Shown here: positions 19,853-29,818 of the stretch, piece by piece
Numbering within the stretch: position 1 is the first letter of the stretch
How the letters are laid out: the number at the start of each line of letters is the position of its first letter
Assembly: GCF_900106665.1 (NCBI RefSeq)
Contig: NZ_FNNA01000002.1
Coordinates: forward strand, 372,001-436,000
Origin: Paracoccus sanguinis
Lineage (GTDB): Bacteria; Pseudomonadota; Alphaproteobacteria; Rhodobacterales; Rhodobacteraceae
Direction: 5' to 3'
DNA length: 64,000 nt
Notes under the pieces: model-generated
What the model saw: the letters and a program-made list of their open reading frames with translations, nothing else
Databases searched by the model: none
What the model was told of the DNA's origin: nothing
Program-made: the position numbers and the translations under genes

Positions 19853-20266
19853 TCAGGCGGCGGAGCGGTCCTTCATGAACTGGTCGAACTCGGCCTTGTC
19901 CTTGGCCTCGCGCAGCTTGGCGAGGAAGTCGAGGAAGGCCGCGTGCTCATCCTCGAGCCGCTTCAGCGTTTCGGCCCGGTAGGCGTCGAAGGCGGCGTTG
20001 CCGGTCGGGCGGGCCGGGTCGGCGCGGAAGCTGCGCGCGGCAGGGCGGTGGCGGCAGGCGAACATACGGTTGCTCCAGATCATGTAACCGAGAAGGGCGA
20101 GGCCGACGGGCCAGGCGAGGACGAAGCCCGCGATAACCGCCGCGATCCAGGCCGGCTTGCCGTGGTCGTCCAGCCAGTCGCGGATGCGGATCAGCGGTCG
20201 GGTCAGCGAGAAGCCCGGCTGCGGCGCGGGCAGCGCGGCAGGCGAAGGGGCGTAAGGGTAGGACAT
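19853..20266 (-). CDS. DUF2852 membrane protein
   Basis: Protein of 137 residues. A Pro/Ala-rich N terminus precedes one or two hydrophobic helices (WIAAVIAGFVLAWPVGLALL and GYMIWSNRMF), and a C-terminal charged coiled coil follows (FDAYRAETLKRLEDEHAAFL). DUF2852 is a family of alphaproteobacterial membrane proteins with no known role. MSYPYAP at 20266 is preferred for its GGAG ribosome site; in-frame ATGs at 20278 and upstream exist. A perfect palindrome at 20293-20309 lies 27 bp upstream, and a TetR gene precedes it, suggesting control by that regulator. Confidence 0.82.
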   Translation of the reverse strand: MSYPYAPSPAALPAPQPGFSLTRPLIRIRDWLDDHGKPAWIAAVIAGFVLAWPVGLALLGYMIWSNRMFACRHRPAARSFRADPARPTGNAAFDAYRAETLKRLEDEHAAFLDFLAKLREAKDKAEFDQFMKDRSAA

Positions 20267-20292
20267 CGGGCGCTCCATGCGATGGATGTGAA

Positions 20293-20309
20293 TGTTAATC
20301 ACATTAACA
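20293..20309. promoter_or_regulatory. Candidate operator, TGTTAAT-N3-ATTAACA palindrome
   Basis: TGTTAAT CAC ATTAACA is a perfect inverted repeat with 7-bp arms in a GC-rich background. It sits between the end of the TetR gene and the start of the DUF2852 gene, where a promoter for the latter would lie. Confidence 0.6.
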
Positions 20310-20368
20310 CAGATGGGAGGGCGAAAGCGCGCATCAATGGCCGGGCGCGAAATTATTTTGGGGCGCGC

Positions 20369-20980
20369 TCAGTCCGGGATGACGCCGAGGCCGCGCAGGT
20401 AGATCAGCACGCCCGACTCGAGCATCTCGGCCGCCGAGACGGGAGAGCGGGCGCCGGGGCGGCCGCGGCCGAAAAGCTCGACCACCCCGTGCGACAGCGC
20501 CCAGATGTGGTTGGCGACCATCGACGGCGGCGGGCGGCGCTCGGGGGCCAAGCGCTGGAACATCGCCGCGGCGGCGTGGGTCAGCGCGTCCTCGGCGCGG
20601 TCGGCGGCGGCGGCCAGCTCGGCATTGCCGGCGATCGACAGGCCGGCCTCGAACATCGCCATGTAGTAGCCGGGCTTTTCGGCCGCGAAGCGCAGATAGG
20701 CGTCGCCCATCCGCAGGAAGGCCGACAGCGGCGAGGGCCGCCCGTCCCCGAAGGCCGCGGCGAGGCGGTCGGCGAACTCGAGGAAACCCTGCCGCGCGAC
20801 CTCCTCGATCAGCTGCTCGCGGCCGGTGAAGTGGCGATAGGGGGCGGCGGCGCTGACCCCGGCCTGGCGGGCGGCCTCGGCCAGGGTGAAGCCCATCGGG
20901 CCGCGGTCCTCGATCAGGCGCACGGTCGCCTCGACCAGCGCCTGCCGCAGGTTGCCATGGTGATAGCTGTCGCGGGCCAC
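20369..20980 (-). CDS. TetR/AcrR family regulator
   Basis: Transcriptional regulator of 203 residues. The N-terminal helix-turn-helix is FTLAEAARQAGVSAAAPYRH at about residues 31-50. The C-terminal ligand domain contains FAAEKPGYYMAMFEAGLS and a WALSHGVVELF segment typical of the WHG-type TetR subfamily. The ligand is unknown. It starts 11 bp after ptsH and is followed by the DUF2852 gene in the same direction. The palindrome at 20293-20309 is the best candidate binding site. Confidence 0.88.
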   Translation of the reverse strand: MARDSYHHGNLRQALVEATVRLIEDRGPMGFTLAEAARQAGVSAAAPYRHFTGREQLIEEVARQGFLEFADRLAAAFGDGRPSPLSAFLRMGDAYLRFAAEKPGYYMAMFEAGLSIAGNAELAAAADRAEDALTHAAAAMFQRLAPERRPPPSMVANHIWALSHGVVELFGRGRPGARSPVSAAEMLESGVLIYLRGLGVIPD

Positions 20981-20991
20981 GCGGCGCGGCC

Positions 20992-21267
20992 TTAGCGGCC
21001 TTCGCCGAAGTAGTTGCCGACCAGCGCCGCCAGCGCCTCCATCAGGGGCGCGGCCTCGGGGCCGGAGGTGGTCACGGTGATGGCGCTGCCGCGCGGGGCG
21101 ACCAGCATCAGCAGGCCCATGATCGAGTTGCCCGCCACCAGCTCGCCGTCCTTTTCCACCATCGCGCGGGCGTCGAAGCGTTCCACCGTCTCGACGAACT
21201 TGGCCGAGGCGCGGGCGTGCAGGCCCTTTTCGTTGATGATGCGCAGCTCGCGCGTCAGCTCGGTCAC
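20992..21267 (-). CDS. ptsH: Phosphocarrier protein HPr
   Basis: Small phosphotransfer protein of 91 residues. GLHARASAKFVE contains the phosphorylated His (His17 from the chosen start), and GNSIMGLLML contains the Ser that HPr kinase modifies. The start is a GTG at 21267 whose GTGA overlaps the EIIA stop; a GTG at 21282 is the alternative. There is no sugar permease nearby, so, as in other alphaproteobacteria, this is a regulatory phosphorelay rather than a transport system. Confidence 0.92.
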   Translation of the reverse strand: MTELTRELRIINEKGLHARASAKFVETVERFDARAMVEKDGELVAGNSIMGLLMLVAPRGSAITVTTSGPEAAPLMEALAALVGNYFGEGR

Positions 21268-21692
21268 GACACGGCCCGGCACGGCGGCGGGGCCTGGGCG
21301 GCCGGGTCCTGCGGGCTGTAGCAGTCGATGTACTTGCGCCCGGCCTCGGCCGCGGCCTCGGCCGCGGTACCCACGTCGAGGTGGCGCAGCTTGGCGAGCT
21401 TCACCAACATCGGCAGGTTGGCGCCGTAGAGGATGCGCCGCTTGCCCGCGACGCAGGCCGGCATCGACAGGTTCGAGGGCGAGCCGCCGAACAGGTCGGT
21501 GACGATCACGACACCGTCGCCGCTGTCCACCTCATCGGCGGCGCGGGCGATTTCCATCTGCTTGGCGACCCTGTCGTGGTCTTCCTCGATGGTGACGGCG
21601 CGGATGCCGCCCTGCGGGCCCACAACGTGTTCCACGGCGGCCAGGTATTCCCGCGCCAGCCCGCCATGCGCCACGATCACGATACCGATCAA
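21264..21692 (-). CDS. PTS EIIA component, mannose family
   Basis: Phosphate acceptor from HPr, 142 residues. The phospho-His is in IGIVIVAHGGLA (His9), and VVIVTDLFGGSPSN near residue 70 is the family core. No upstream ATG is in frame; the best start is TTG at 21692, which puts the N terminus at MIGIVIVAHG and follows GGTGG. In alphaproteobacteria this EIIA, HPr and HprK form an incomplete PTS that reports on carbon and nitrogen state. It overlaps ptsH and follows rapZ. Confidence 0.9.
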   Translation of the reverse strand: MIGIVIVAHGGLAREYLAAVEHVVGPQGGIRAVTIEEDHDRVAKQMEIARAADEVDSGDGVVIVTDLFGGSPSNLSMPACVAGKRRILYGANLPMLVKLAKLRHLDVGTAAEAAAEAGRKYIDCYSPQDPAAQAPPPCRAVS

Positions 21693-21734
21693 ATCACATC
21701 CACCATCGGCCGATCTGCACCTCACGCCTGCGTC

Positions 21735-22724
21735 TCATGCCGATCCCTCGGCCGGCGCGCGCGCCGGAGCGGGTTCGGCGGAACGCGGCTGCGCCTCGCG
21801 CCGTTCCAGTTCCCGATGCCGTTTTGACACCTGCCACCCCTGCTCTGCAAGCGAGTCGGCCATCCGTTCGGCCAATGTGACGGAACGGTGTTGCCCGCCG
21901 GTGCAGCCGAAGCCGATCGCCAGATGCGCCTTGCCCTCGGCCACCTGGGCCGGCAGCAGGAACAGGATCAGGTCGCGCACCCGCTCGAAGAACTCGGGGT
22001 AGCGCGGGTCGCCAGTGACGTGGGCCTGCACCGCGGGCGCCCGGCCGTCCTGCGCGCGCAGCCCCTCGACCCAGTGCGGGTTGGCGAGGAAGCGGCAGTC
22101 GAACATCATGTCGAGCCCGCGCGGCACCCCGCGCTTGTAGCTGAAGCTCTGGATCGAAACGGACATCCGCCCGCTGTCGGACAGGTCGAAGAGCCGCGCG
22201 AGCTCGCCGCGCAGGTCGTGCGGGGTGAAATCCGAGGTGTCGAGCAGCACGTCCGCCCTGACCCGGATCGGCGTCAGCAGGTCGCGCTCGGCGGTGATGG
22301 CGTCGGTGGGCGAGCCGTCGGCGGCCAGCGGGTGGCGCCGCCGGGTCTCGGCGTAGCGGCGCACCAGCGTGTCGGTGGCGCTGTCGAGATACAGCACCTC
22401 GGGCGCGAACCTCGGGTTGCGGGTCAGCGAATCGATCAGCTCGATCACGTTCGAGGCCGAGAAGTCGCGGTTGCGGACGTCGAGCCCCAGCGCCAGCGGC
22501 GCGGGCCGCGGCGGGCCGTCGAGCAGCCGCGGGATCAGCGACAGCGGCAGGTTGTCGATCGCCTCGAACCCCAGATCCTCGAGCACGTTGATCGCCGTCG
22601 AGCGCCCCGCACCCGAAGGCCCCGTCACCAGCACCAGCCGCTGGGCCCCCGGTTCGGGGGCGCCCGCCTCCGGGACGCCAGTCCCCTCGCCCGAGGGCGT
22701 GCCGCCTGTCGTCTTGCCGTCCAA
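21735..22724 (-). CDS. rapZ: RapZ/YvcJ-type nucleotide-binding protein
   Basis: P-loop protein of about 329 residues. Walker A is GPSGAGRST near the N terminus, and the C-terminal RNA- or metabolite-binding domain ends with [19 protein letters not shown]. In E. coli RapZ senses glucosamine-6-phosphate and governs GlmS through small RNAs; that role is not established in Rhodobacteraceae. The start is taken as TTG at 22724 behind GAAGGG. The open frame extends further upstream, overlapping hprK, but there is no ATG. Confidence 0.88.
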   Translation of the reverse strand: MDGKTTGGTPSGEGTGVPEAGAPEPGAQRLVLVTGPSGAGRSTAINVLEDLGFEAIDNLPLSLIPRLLDGPPRPAPLALGLDVRNRDFSASNVIELIDSLTRNPRFAPEVLYLDSATDTLVRRYAETRRRHPLAADGSPTDAITAERDLLTPIRVRADVLLDTSDFTPHDLRGELARLFDLSDSGRMSVSIQSFSYKRGVPRGLDMMFDCRFLANPHWVEGLRAQDGRAPAVQAHVTGDPRYPEFFERVRDLILFLLPAQVAEGKAHLAIGFGCTGGQHRSVTLAERMADSLAEQGWQVSKRHRELERREAQPRSAEPAPARAPAEGSA

Positions 22725-22738
22725 TTCGAACCCTTCGC

Positions 22739-23152
22739 TCAGTCGCTGCGACCGCAGAGCAGCATCTGCCGCAGCGCAGCACCAAGATGTGGGCCGCAAC
22801 CCCGCAAGGCAAGGGGAAGCGTCACCCCTGCCACCTCGGTCTGGCGCCACGGCGGCAGGCGCTCGGGCTCGTCCCGGCCCAGGTCCACGACCAGCGCGAG
22901 CGGCGTCGGTCCTGCCGGCACGGCGTTGAGGATGCCGAGGCCGCGGGCCTCGATCCGCCCGCTGAGCGCAGGCGGGCAGTCGGCGATCACCGCCTCGCCG
23001 CGCCGGGTGACGCGAACCCGGTCGTCGGCGATCAGCCCTGCCCCCATCGCCATCAGCTCAAGCGCCAGCGCCGACTTGCCCGACCCGGAGGGGCCGAGGA
23101 TCAGAAGCCCCCTGCCCCCGATCGCCACCGCGCTCGCGTGCAGCGTCGTCAC
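22739..23152 (-). CDS. hprK: HPr kinase/phosphorylase, short alphaproteobacterial form
   Basis: Phosphorylates and dephosphorylates HPr on Ser. The protein has 137 residues and only the C-terminal catalytic domain; the N-terminal domain of Firmicute HprK is absent, as is normal in alphaproteobacteria. Walker A is [12 protein letters not shown] at about residues 20-31, and the signature segment is [12 protein letters not shown]. The start is GTG at 23152. In many relatives chvI-chvG lie between pckA and hprK; here only a 172-bp spacer separates the divergent pckA and hprK genes. Confidence 0.9.
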   Translation of the reverse strand: MTTLHASAVAIGGRGLLILGPSGSGKSALALELMAMGAGLIADDRVRVTRRGEAVIADCPPALSGRIEARGLGILNAVPAGPTPLALVVDLGRDEPERLPPWRQTEVAGVTLPLALRGCGPHLGAALRQMLLCGRSD

Positions 23153-23207
23153 CGCCGGGGGCCCTCGTCCGACCGCCGCGCCTCATGATCTTGCGCGCCG
23201 CAGAGCC

Positions 23208-23240
23208 TGATAACGCTAAACGTTTCTGGTTGCGCTAACC
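23208..23240. promoter_or_regulatory. Two tandem LacI-like boxes in the hprK/pckA spacer
   Basis: TGATAACGCTAAAC (23208-23221) and TGGTTGCGCTAACC (23227-23240) agree at 10 of 14 positions and start 19 bp apart. Each has the central CG of LacI-family operators. In R. sphaeroides the LacI-family regulator CceR controls gluconeogenic genes including pckA; whether these boxes fit its motif is a guess. A -10-like TATAGC lies at 23280-23285. Confidence 0.4.
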
Positions 23241-23324
23241 GCCACCCCTGCCCGTCTTTCTTCATCCGACTGTCATGGTTATAGCACCCGCAGGCGACCC
23301 GGCCCGACCTCAAGGAGTTCCAGC

Positions 23325-24920
<1,596 letters not shown>

Positions 24921-24946
24921 CGGCCGCACCCTTAGCGACGCTGACC

Positions 24947-24973
24947 GGGCCGCCCCCGCACGGGGCGGTCCTT
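24947..24973 (+). terminator. Intrinsic terminator after pckA
   Basis: GGGCCGCCCC and GGGGCGGTCC pair (one G-U) around a 5-nt loop, then TTCTCGTT. Confidence 0.75.
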
Positions 24974-25060
24974 CTCGTTCCGGGGGGTCCCGCGGTTGCC
25001 CTCCCCCGCCCCGCCCGGCAGTCTGGGCCCCGACAACGGCAAGAGGGGGAGGACTGACCG

Positions 25061-26371
25061 ATGCTGAGATTTCTGGCGCGCCCGGCGACCCGGATGATGG
25101 AACGCTATCTGCCCGATGCGTTCATCTTCGTGATCGTGCTGACGCTCGTGGCCGGACTGGCGGCGGTGCTGACCCAGCCGGTCACGCCGATGCAGGTGAT
25201 CGTCGCGTGGGGCGACGGCTTCTGGCGCCTGCTCGAATTCGCCATGCAGATGCTGCTGGTGCTCGTCTCGGGCTACATCATGGCCACGACGCCGGTGGTG
25301 CGCAGCCTGCTCGACCGGCTGGCCGGGCTGGCCGCCAGCCCGGCGGGCGCGATCGTGCTGGTCTCGCTCGTGTCGCTGGTCGCGTCGTGGATCAACTGGG
25401 GCTTCGGGCTGGTCGTCGGCGCGCTCTTCGCCAAGGCGCTGGCCCGGCGGGTGCGGGTCGATTACCGGCTGCTCATCGCCTCGGCCTACAGCGGCTTCGT
25501 GATCTGGCACGGGGGGCTCTCAGGCTCGATCCCGCTGACCGTCTCGACGCCCGGGCATTTCACCGAAGAGGTGATCGGCCTGATCCCCACCTCGCTCACC
25601 ACCTTCGCAAGCTACAACCTGATGATCTGCGCGGCGCTGTTCGTGGCGATCCCGCTGGTCAACTATCTGATGATGCCGCGCCCGGACGAGACCGTGCTGG
25701 TCGATCCCGCCAAGCTGACCGAAGAGGACCCGCACGCCGAGCCCGCGCGCACCCCGGCCGAGGCGCTGGAACGCTCACCCATCCTCCTGTGGGCGGTGGC
25801 GGTGCCGGGGCTGATCTGGCTCGCGCAGCACTTCATCACCAAGGGCGCGGTGCTGAACCTCAACGTGGTGAACTTTCTCTTCCTCTTCACCGGCATCGCG
25901 CTGCACCGCAGCCCGCGCAGCCTGCTCGCCGCGCTCGACGAGGGCGTGCGCGGCGGCGCCGGCATCGTCATCCAGTTCCCGTTCTACGCCGGGATCATGG
26001 CGATCATGACCCAGACCGGGCTCGCGGCCGCGCTCTCCGAGTGGTTCGTGTCTTTCTCGACCGCCCAGACCCTGCCGTTCTGGAGCTTCATCAGTGCCGG
26101 GATCGTCAACATCTTCGTCCCCTCGGGCGGCGGGCAGTGGGCGGTGCAGGCGCCGGTGGTCGAGGCTGCCGCGCAGGCGCTGCAGGCCGACATGCCGCGG
26201 GTGGTCATGGCGGTCGCCTGGGGCGATGCGTGGACGAACCTGCTGCAGCCGTTCTGGGCGTTGCCGATGTTGGGCATCGCGGGGCTGAAGCCGCGCGACA
26301 TCATGGGCTTCTGCCTCATCCAGCTTGTCGTGACCGGCACGATCATCGGGCTGGGGCTGCTCTATCTCTGA
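25061..26371 (+). CDS. Short-chain fatty acid transporter (AtoE family)
   Basis: Inner-membrane transporter of 436 residues with about ten hydrophobic segments, matching the AtoE/SCFA_trans family that imports acetoacetate, butyrate and related acids. Characteristic stretches are WGDGFWRLLEFAMQMLLVLV, NWGFGLVVGALFAK, and the very conserved VPSGGGQWAVQAPVV near residue 355, followed by MAVAWGDAWTNLLQPFWALP. It is monocistronic between two strong terminators. Substrate preference is not readable, but supply of C4 acids fits the fad and ethylmalonyl-CoA genes in this window. Confidence 0.9.
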   Translation: MLRFLARPATRMMERYLPDAFIFVIVLTLVAGLAAVLTQPVTPMQVIVAWGDGFWRLLEFAMQMLLVLVSGYIMATTPVVRSLLDRLAGLAASPAGAIVLVSLVSLVASWINWGFGLVVGALFAKALARRVRVDYRLLIASAYSGFVIWHGGLSGSIPLTVSTPGHFTEEVIGLIPTSLTTFASYNLMICAALFVAIPLVNYLMMPRPDETVLVDPAKLTEEDPHAEPARTPAEALERSPILLWAVAVPGLIWLAQHFITKGAVLNLNVVNFLFLFTGIALHRSPRSLLAALDEGVRGGAGIVIQFPFYAGIMAIMTQTGLAAALSEWFVSFSTAQTLPFWSFISAGIVNIFVPSGGGQWAVQAPVVEAAAQALQADMPRVVMAVAWGDAWTNLLQPFWALPMLGIAGLKPRDIMGFCLIQLVVTGTIIGLGLLYL

Positions 26372-26375
26372 CGCG

Positions 26376-26409
26376 AAACGGGGCCCGCCGGTTGTGGCGG
26401 GCCCCGTTT
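26376..26409. terminator. Bidirectional terminator
   Basis: A perfect 14-bp stem (AAACGGGGCCCGCC with its complement at 26396-26409) around a 6-nt loop. A- and T-ends on each side serve both the transporter and the convergent LysM gene. Confidence 0.9.
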
Positions 26410-26440
26410 GGGTATTCGGGCCAGAAAGACGGCCGCTGGC

Positions 26441-27049
26441 TCAGTCCTGCGGAATCCGCAGCTTCTGGCCGGGATAGATCTTGTCGGGGTCCGACAGCAT
26501 CGGGCGGTTGGCCTCGAAGATCTCGCGGTAGCGGCTGGCCTTGCCGAGGTGCTGCTGGGCGATCTCGGACAGCGTCTCGCCCTTCTTGACCTCGTGGAAC
26601 ACCGGCTCGGCCGCGGGCTGGCCCTCGGGCGCGGGCGGCAGGTCGGCCTCGACCCGGGCAATGCCCTTGATGTTGCCCACGGCGAGGATCAGCTTTTCCA
26701 GCGTCTCGCGGTCGGCCCCGTGGCTGACGATCGTCACCGTGTCGCCGTTGAGGTGCAGCCGCACGTCGCCGGCGTCGAGGCCCATCGCGCGGACCTCGGC
26801 GTTGAGCGCGTCGAGCTTGCGCTGGGTGTCGGCGTCATGGGCGGGCGCGGCCTGCGGCGCCTGCTGCGGCTGGGCTTGGGGCTGCGACTGAGGCTGGGCC
26901 TGAGGGGCGGGCTGCGCCTGCGGCGCAGGGCTCGCCTGCGGTGCGGGGTTGGCCTGCGGGGCGGGGGCGGGCTGAGCCTTCGGCTCGGCGGCCTCGGCGG
27001 TTCCGAACACCGACTTGCCGGCGTCCTTGACGAAATCCCAGAAACCCAT
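26441..27049 (-). CDS. BON-LysM domain protein (Kbp/YgaU-like)
   Basis: Protein of 202 residues. After MGFWDFVKDAGKSVFG comes a 50-residue Pro/Ala/Gln repeat (APQAQP-type units), then a BON domain (LHLNGDTVTIVSHGADRETL) and a C-terminal LysM domain (HEVKKGETLSEIAQQHLGKA, ending YPGQKLRIPQD). The layout is that of E. coli Kbp/YgaU, a cytoplasmic K(+)-binding protein, with an added low-complexity linker. There is no signal peptide, which argues against a peptidoglycan role. The start at 27049 is fixed by the family N terminus; the frame is open further upstream. Confidence 0.88.
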   Translation of the reverse strand: MGFWDFVKDAGKSVFGTAEAAEPKAQPAPAPQANPAPQASPAPQAQPAPQAQPQSQPQAQPQQAPQAAPAHDADTQRKLDALNAEVRAMGLDAGDVRLHLNGDTVTIVSHGADRETLEKLILAVGNIKGIARVEADLPPAPEGQPAAEPVFHEVKKGETLSEIAQQHLGKASRYREIFEANRPMLSDPDKIYPGQKLRIPQD

Positions 27050-27120
27050 GGGGCGATCCTTTCGGTTGCTTCGCCCCAACAACCCGTTGATCGCCAAAGG
27101 GTTCCTGCGCCGCCCCCGCG

Positions 27121-29394
27121 CTACTTGCGGATCCGGCGCAGCTTGCGGGCGCGGGCCTCGCCGGCCTTGGCCGACTTGCCGTCCCGTCGCCGCGGCGCCT
27201 TGCCGCGCGGTCCCTTGGGGCCGGCGGGGATGCCGCGGCCCTCGACCTCGACCAGTTCCAGCGTCAGCCCGCCGGTGGTCGGGATCGCCTCGGCCAGCCG
27301 CACGGTCACCCGCTGGCCGATGCCGATGGTCAGCCCGGTGTCGGCCCCCACCAGCGTCTGCGCGTCGCGGTCGAAGTGGAAATACTCGCGCCCGATCTCG
27401 CGGATCGGCAGCAGCCCGTCGGCCCCGGTCTCGTCCAGCTTGACGAAGGCGCCGAAGCGCTGGACGCCCGAGACGCGACCGGTGAACTCGGACCCCACCC
27501 GGTCGGCCAGATAGGCCGCGAGATAGCGGTCGGTCGTGTCGCGCTCGGCCGCCATGCTGCGCCGTTCCGTGTCGCTGATCTGCTGGGCGGTCTCGGCCAG
27601 CACCTCGACGTCATGGGCCGACAGCCCGTCCGGCTTGCCGTCCTTGCCGCCGCCCCAGCCGTGACCGGCGATCAGCGCCCGGTGCACGATCAGGTCCGAA
27701 TAGCGCCGGATCGGCGAGGTGAAATGCGCGTAGCTTTTCAGCGCCAGCCCGAAATGGCCGAAGTTCTCGGGGTGGTAATAGGCCTGCGTCATCGACCGCA
27801 GGGTCGAGACGTTGATCAGCTCGTCGAAATCCGTGCCCTCGGCCTGCGCGAGCAGGCGGTTGAGCTGGCTCGTCTGCAGCACCTGCCCCTTGGCGAGCGC
27901 AAAGCCCGACGCCTCGGCCACGTCGCGCAGCGCGTTGAGTTTCTCGGGGCTCGGCTCCTCGTGGACGCGGAACAGAAGCGGGCGGCGCAGGCGAGTGAGC
28001 TCCTCGGCGGCGGCGACGTTGGCCAGCACCATGAACTCCTCGATCAGCTTGTGGGCGTCGAAGCGGTCGCGGAAGGCGACCGACTTGACCCGCCCGTCAG
28101 CGGTCAGCTCGATCCGCCGCTCGGGCAGGTCAAGCTCCAGCGGCTGCCGCCGGGCGCGGGCCTTCTTGAGCAACGCGTAGGCCGCGAAGAGCGGCCGGAT
28201 CACGTCGTCCATCAGCGGGGCGGTGGCCTCGTCGGGCGCGCCGTCGGCGGCGGCCTGCGCCTGCTCGTAGCTGAGCGAGGCGAGGCTGTACATCATCCCG
28301 CGGTGGAAGTCGTGGCCGATCTTGTTGCCCTCGGCATCCAGCCGCATCCGCACCGCGATCACCGGCCGGTCCACCCCCTCGTGCAACGAACAGAGGTCGC
28401 CCGACAGCACATCGGGCAGCATCGGCACCACCCGGTCGGGGAAATAGGTCGAGTTGCCGCGATGCCGCGCCTCGCGGTCGAGCGCGGTGCCCGGCCGGAC
28501 GTGATAGGCGACGTCGGCGATGGCGACCCAGATCACCATGCCGTCCGGGTTCTTCGGGTCGTCGTCGGGCAGCGCCGCCACCGCGTCGTCGTGGTCGCGG
28601 GCGTCCGACGGGTCGATGGTGACGAGCGGCAGGCGGCGCAGATCCTCGCGGCCTTTGGGGGGCGCAGGGGTCTCGGCGTCGGCCTCGGCCATCACGGCGT
28701 CGGGGAAATCGTCGGGGATGCCGTGCTGGTGGATGGCGATCAGGCTGACGGCGCGCGGCGCCGACGGGTCGCCCAGCCGCTCGATGATGCGCGCTTGCGC
28801 GAGGCCGAGGCGGTTTTTCGAGCCGATCTGCTCGGCCTCGACCAGCTCGCCGTCATGCGCGTCGAGCGTGGCGTCGGCGCGGACCTGCCACTGGCGGTCC
28901 TGGCCCTTGTCGATGGGCACGATGCGCCCGCCTTCGGTCGCCTTGCGGAAGACGCCGACGACGCGGTGCTGGACGGTGCCGATCCGGCGCATGAGGCGCG
29001 CCTGGTAGTCGTGATCCTCGCCCTCGACCTCGGCCAGCCGGGCGAGGATCCGCTCACCCGGCCCCACCGCGGGGTCGGCCTTGCGGGGGGCGAAGAGGAT
29101 GCGGGGCATCGGGCCGGTGCCCTGCCACTCCATCGGCCGGGCGAACAGGTCGCCGTTGGCGTCGGGCGGCAGGATCTCGAGCACGCTGACCGGCGGCAGC
29201 TTCTCGTGGTCGCGGTAGCTGCGGCGGCGGCGCTCGACCACGCCCTCGGCCTCGAGTTCCTTCAGCAGGCGCTTGAGGTCGATGCGGGCCGCGCCCTTGA
29301 CGCCGAACGCCTTGGCGATGTCGCGCTTGGCGGTGGCGTCGGGGTTCTGGGCGATCCAGTCGAGGATCTGCTGGCGGGTGGGAAGCTGGTTCAT
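27121..29394 (-). CDS. rnr: Ribonuclease R
   Basis: Processive 3'-5' exoribonuclease that degrades structured RNA; 757 residues. An N-terminal winged-helix region (TRQQILDWIAQNPDATAKRD) and cold-shock domains precede the RNB domain, whose metal-binding Asp cluster is seen in VTIDPSDARDHDDAVAAL near residue 255. An S1 domain (FTGRVSGVQRFGAFVKLDET) and a basic Lys/Arg tail follow. Together with the Suv3-like helicase at 6644 it could form a degradosome-like activity. It lies 71 bp upstream of the LysM gene on the same strand. Confidence 0.95.
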   Translation of the reverse strand: MNQLPTRQQILDWIAQNPDATAKRDIAKAFGVKGAARIDLKRLLKELEAEGVVERRRRSYRDHEKLPPVSVLEILPPDANGDLFARPMEWQGTGPMPRILFAPRKADPAVGPGERILARLAEVEGEDHDYQARLMRRIGTVQHRVVGVFRKATEGGRIVPIDKGQDRQWQVRADATLDAHDGELVEAEQIGSKNRLGLAQARIIERLGDPSAPRAVSLIAIHQHGIPDDFPDAVMAEADAETPAPPKGREDLRRLPLVTIDPSDARDHDDAVAALPDDDPKNPDGMVIWVAIADVAYHVRPGTALDREARHRGNSTYFPDRVVPMLPDVLSGDLCSLHEGVDRPVIAVRMRLDAEGNKIGHDFHRGMMYSLASLSYEQAQAAADGAPDEATAPLMDDVIRPLFAAYALLKKARARRQPLELDLPERRIELTADGRVKSVAFRDRFDAHKLIEEFMVLANVAAAEELTRLRRPLLFRVHEEPSPEKLNALRDVAEASGFALAKGQVLQTSQLNRLLAQAEGTDFDELINVSTLRSMTQAYYHPENFGHFGLALKSYAHFTSPIRRYSDLIVHRALIAGHGWGGGKDGKPDGLSAHDVEVLAETAQQISDTERRSMAAERDTTDRYLAAYLADRVGSEFTGRVSGVQRFGAFVKLDETGADGLLPIREIGREYFHFDRDAQTLVGADTGLTIGIGQRVTVRLAEAIPTTGGLTLELVEVEGRGIPAGPKGPRGKAPRRRDGKSAKAGEARARKLRRIRK

Positions 29395-29515
29395 GGGGCT
29401 CAGGCTAACACGCCGCCGGGGCGCGCGTGAGGGGGCGCGTCAGGGCGCGCGAACATGGGGCCGGGCACGTCGGGGACGGCACATCGGCGTGGAATCGGGG
29501 CCGGCGGGGACAGGC

Positions 29516-29815
29516 TCAGCTTTCCGCCTCGGCCTCGTTCATGTGGGTGAGCGGGTCGTTCGGCACAACCCCCTCGGTCGCCTCGCCGGGCAGGCGGATC
29601 AGCGCGCCGGCCGCGCGCAGCACCGGGTCGTCGGTCGCGCCCGCCGCGAGCAGGGCGAGGAAGCCGCGCCGCATCCGGTAGCCCCAGAAGTCGTTGATGT
29701 GCCCCGCGACGCCCACCTCGGGCGGCTGGTCGGGCTGGCTGCGGAAGAAATCGGCGATCTGCGCCGCCATCCGCAGCAGCTTTTCGTCCGGGGTGTGTTC
29801 CGAGACCTCGGACAT
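29516..29815 (-). CDS. fdsD: Formate dehydrogenase delta subunit
   Basis: Small subunit of 99 residues of the NAD-dependent molybdenum formate dehydrogenase. The FdsD pattern is visible: KLLRMAAQIADFFRSQP, then HINDFWGYRMRRGFLALL, the conserved core of the family. It is needed for full activity and assembly in Rhodobacter capsulatus. It starts 3 bp after the fdhD stop, closing the fdsG-B-A-fdhD-fdsD operon. Confidence 0.9.
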   Translation of the reverse strand: MSEVSEHTPDEKLLRMAAQIADFFRSQPDQPPEVGVAGHINDFWGYRMRRGFLALLAAGATDDPVLRAAGALIRLPGEATEGVVPNDPLTHMNEAEAES

Positions 29816-29818
29816 GGC

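Noticed and set aside
23153..23324. Remnant of chvG or chvI between pckA and hprK
   Set aside because: The spacer is too short and no histidine-kinase or receiver motif is visible in any frame.
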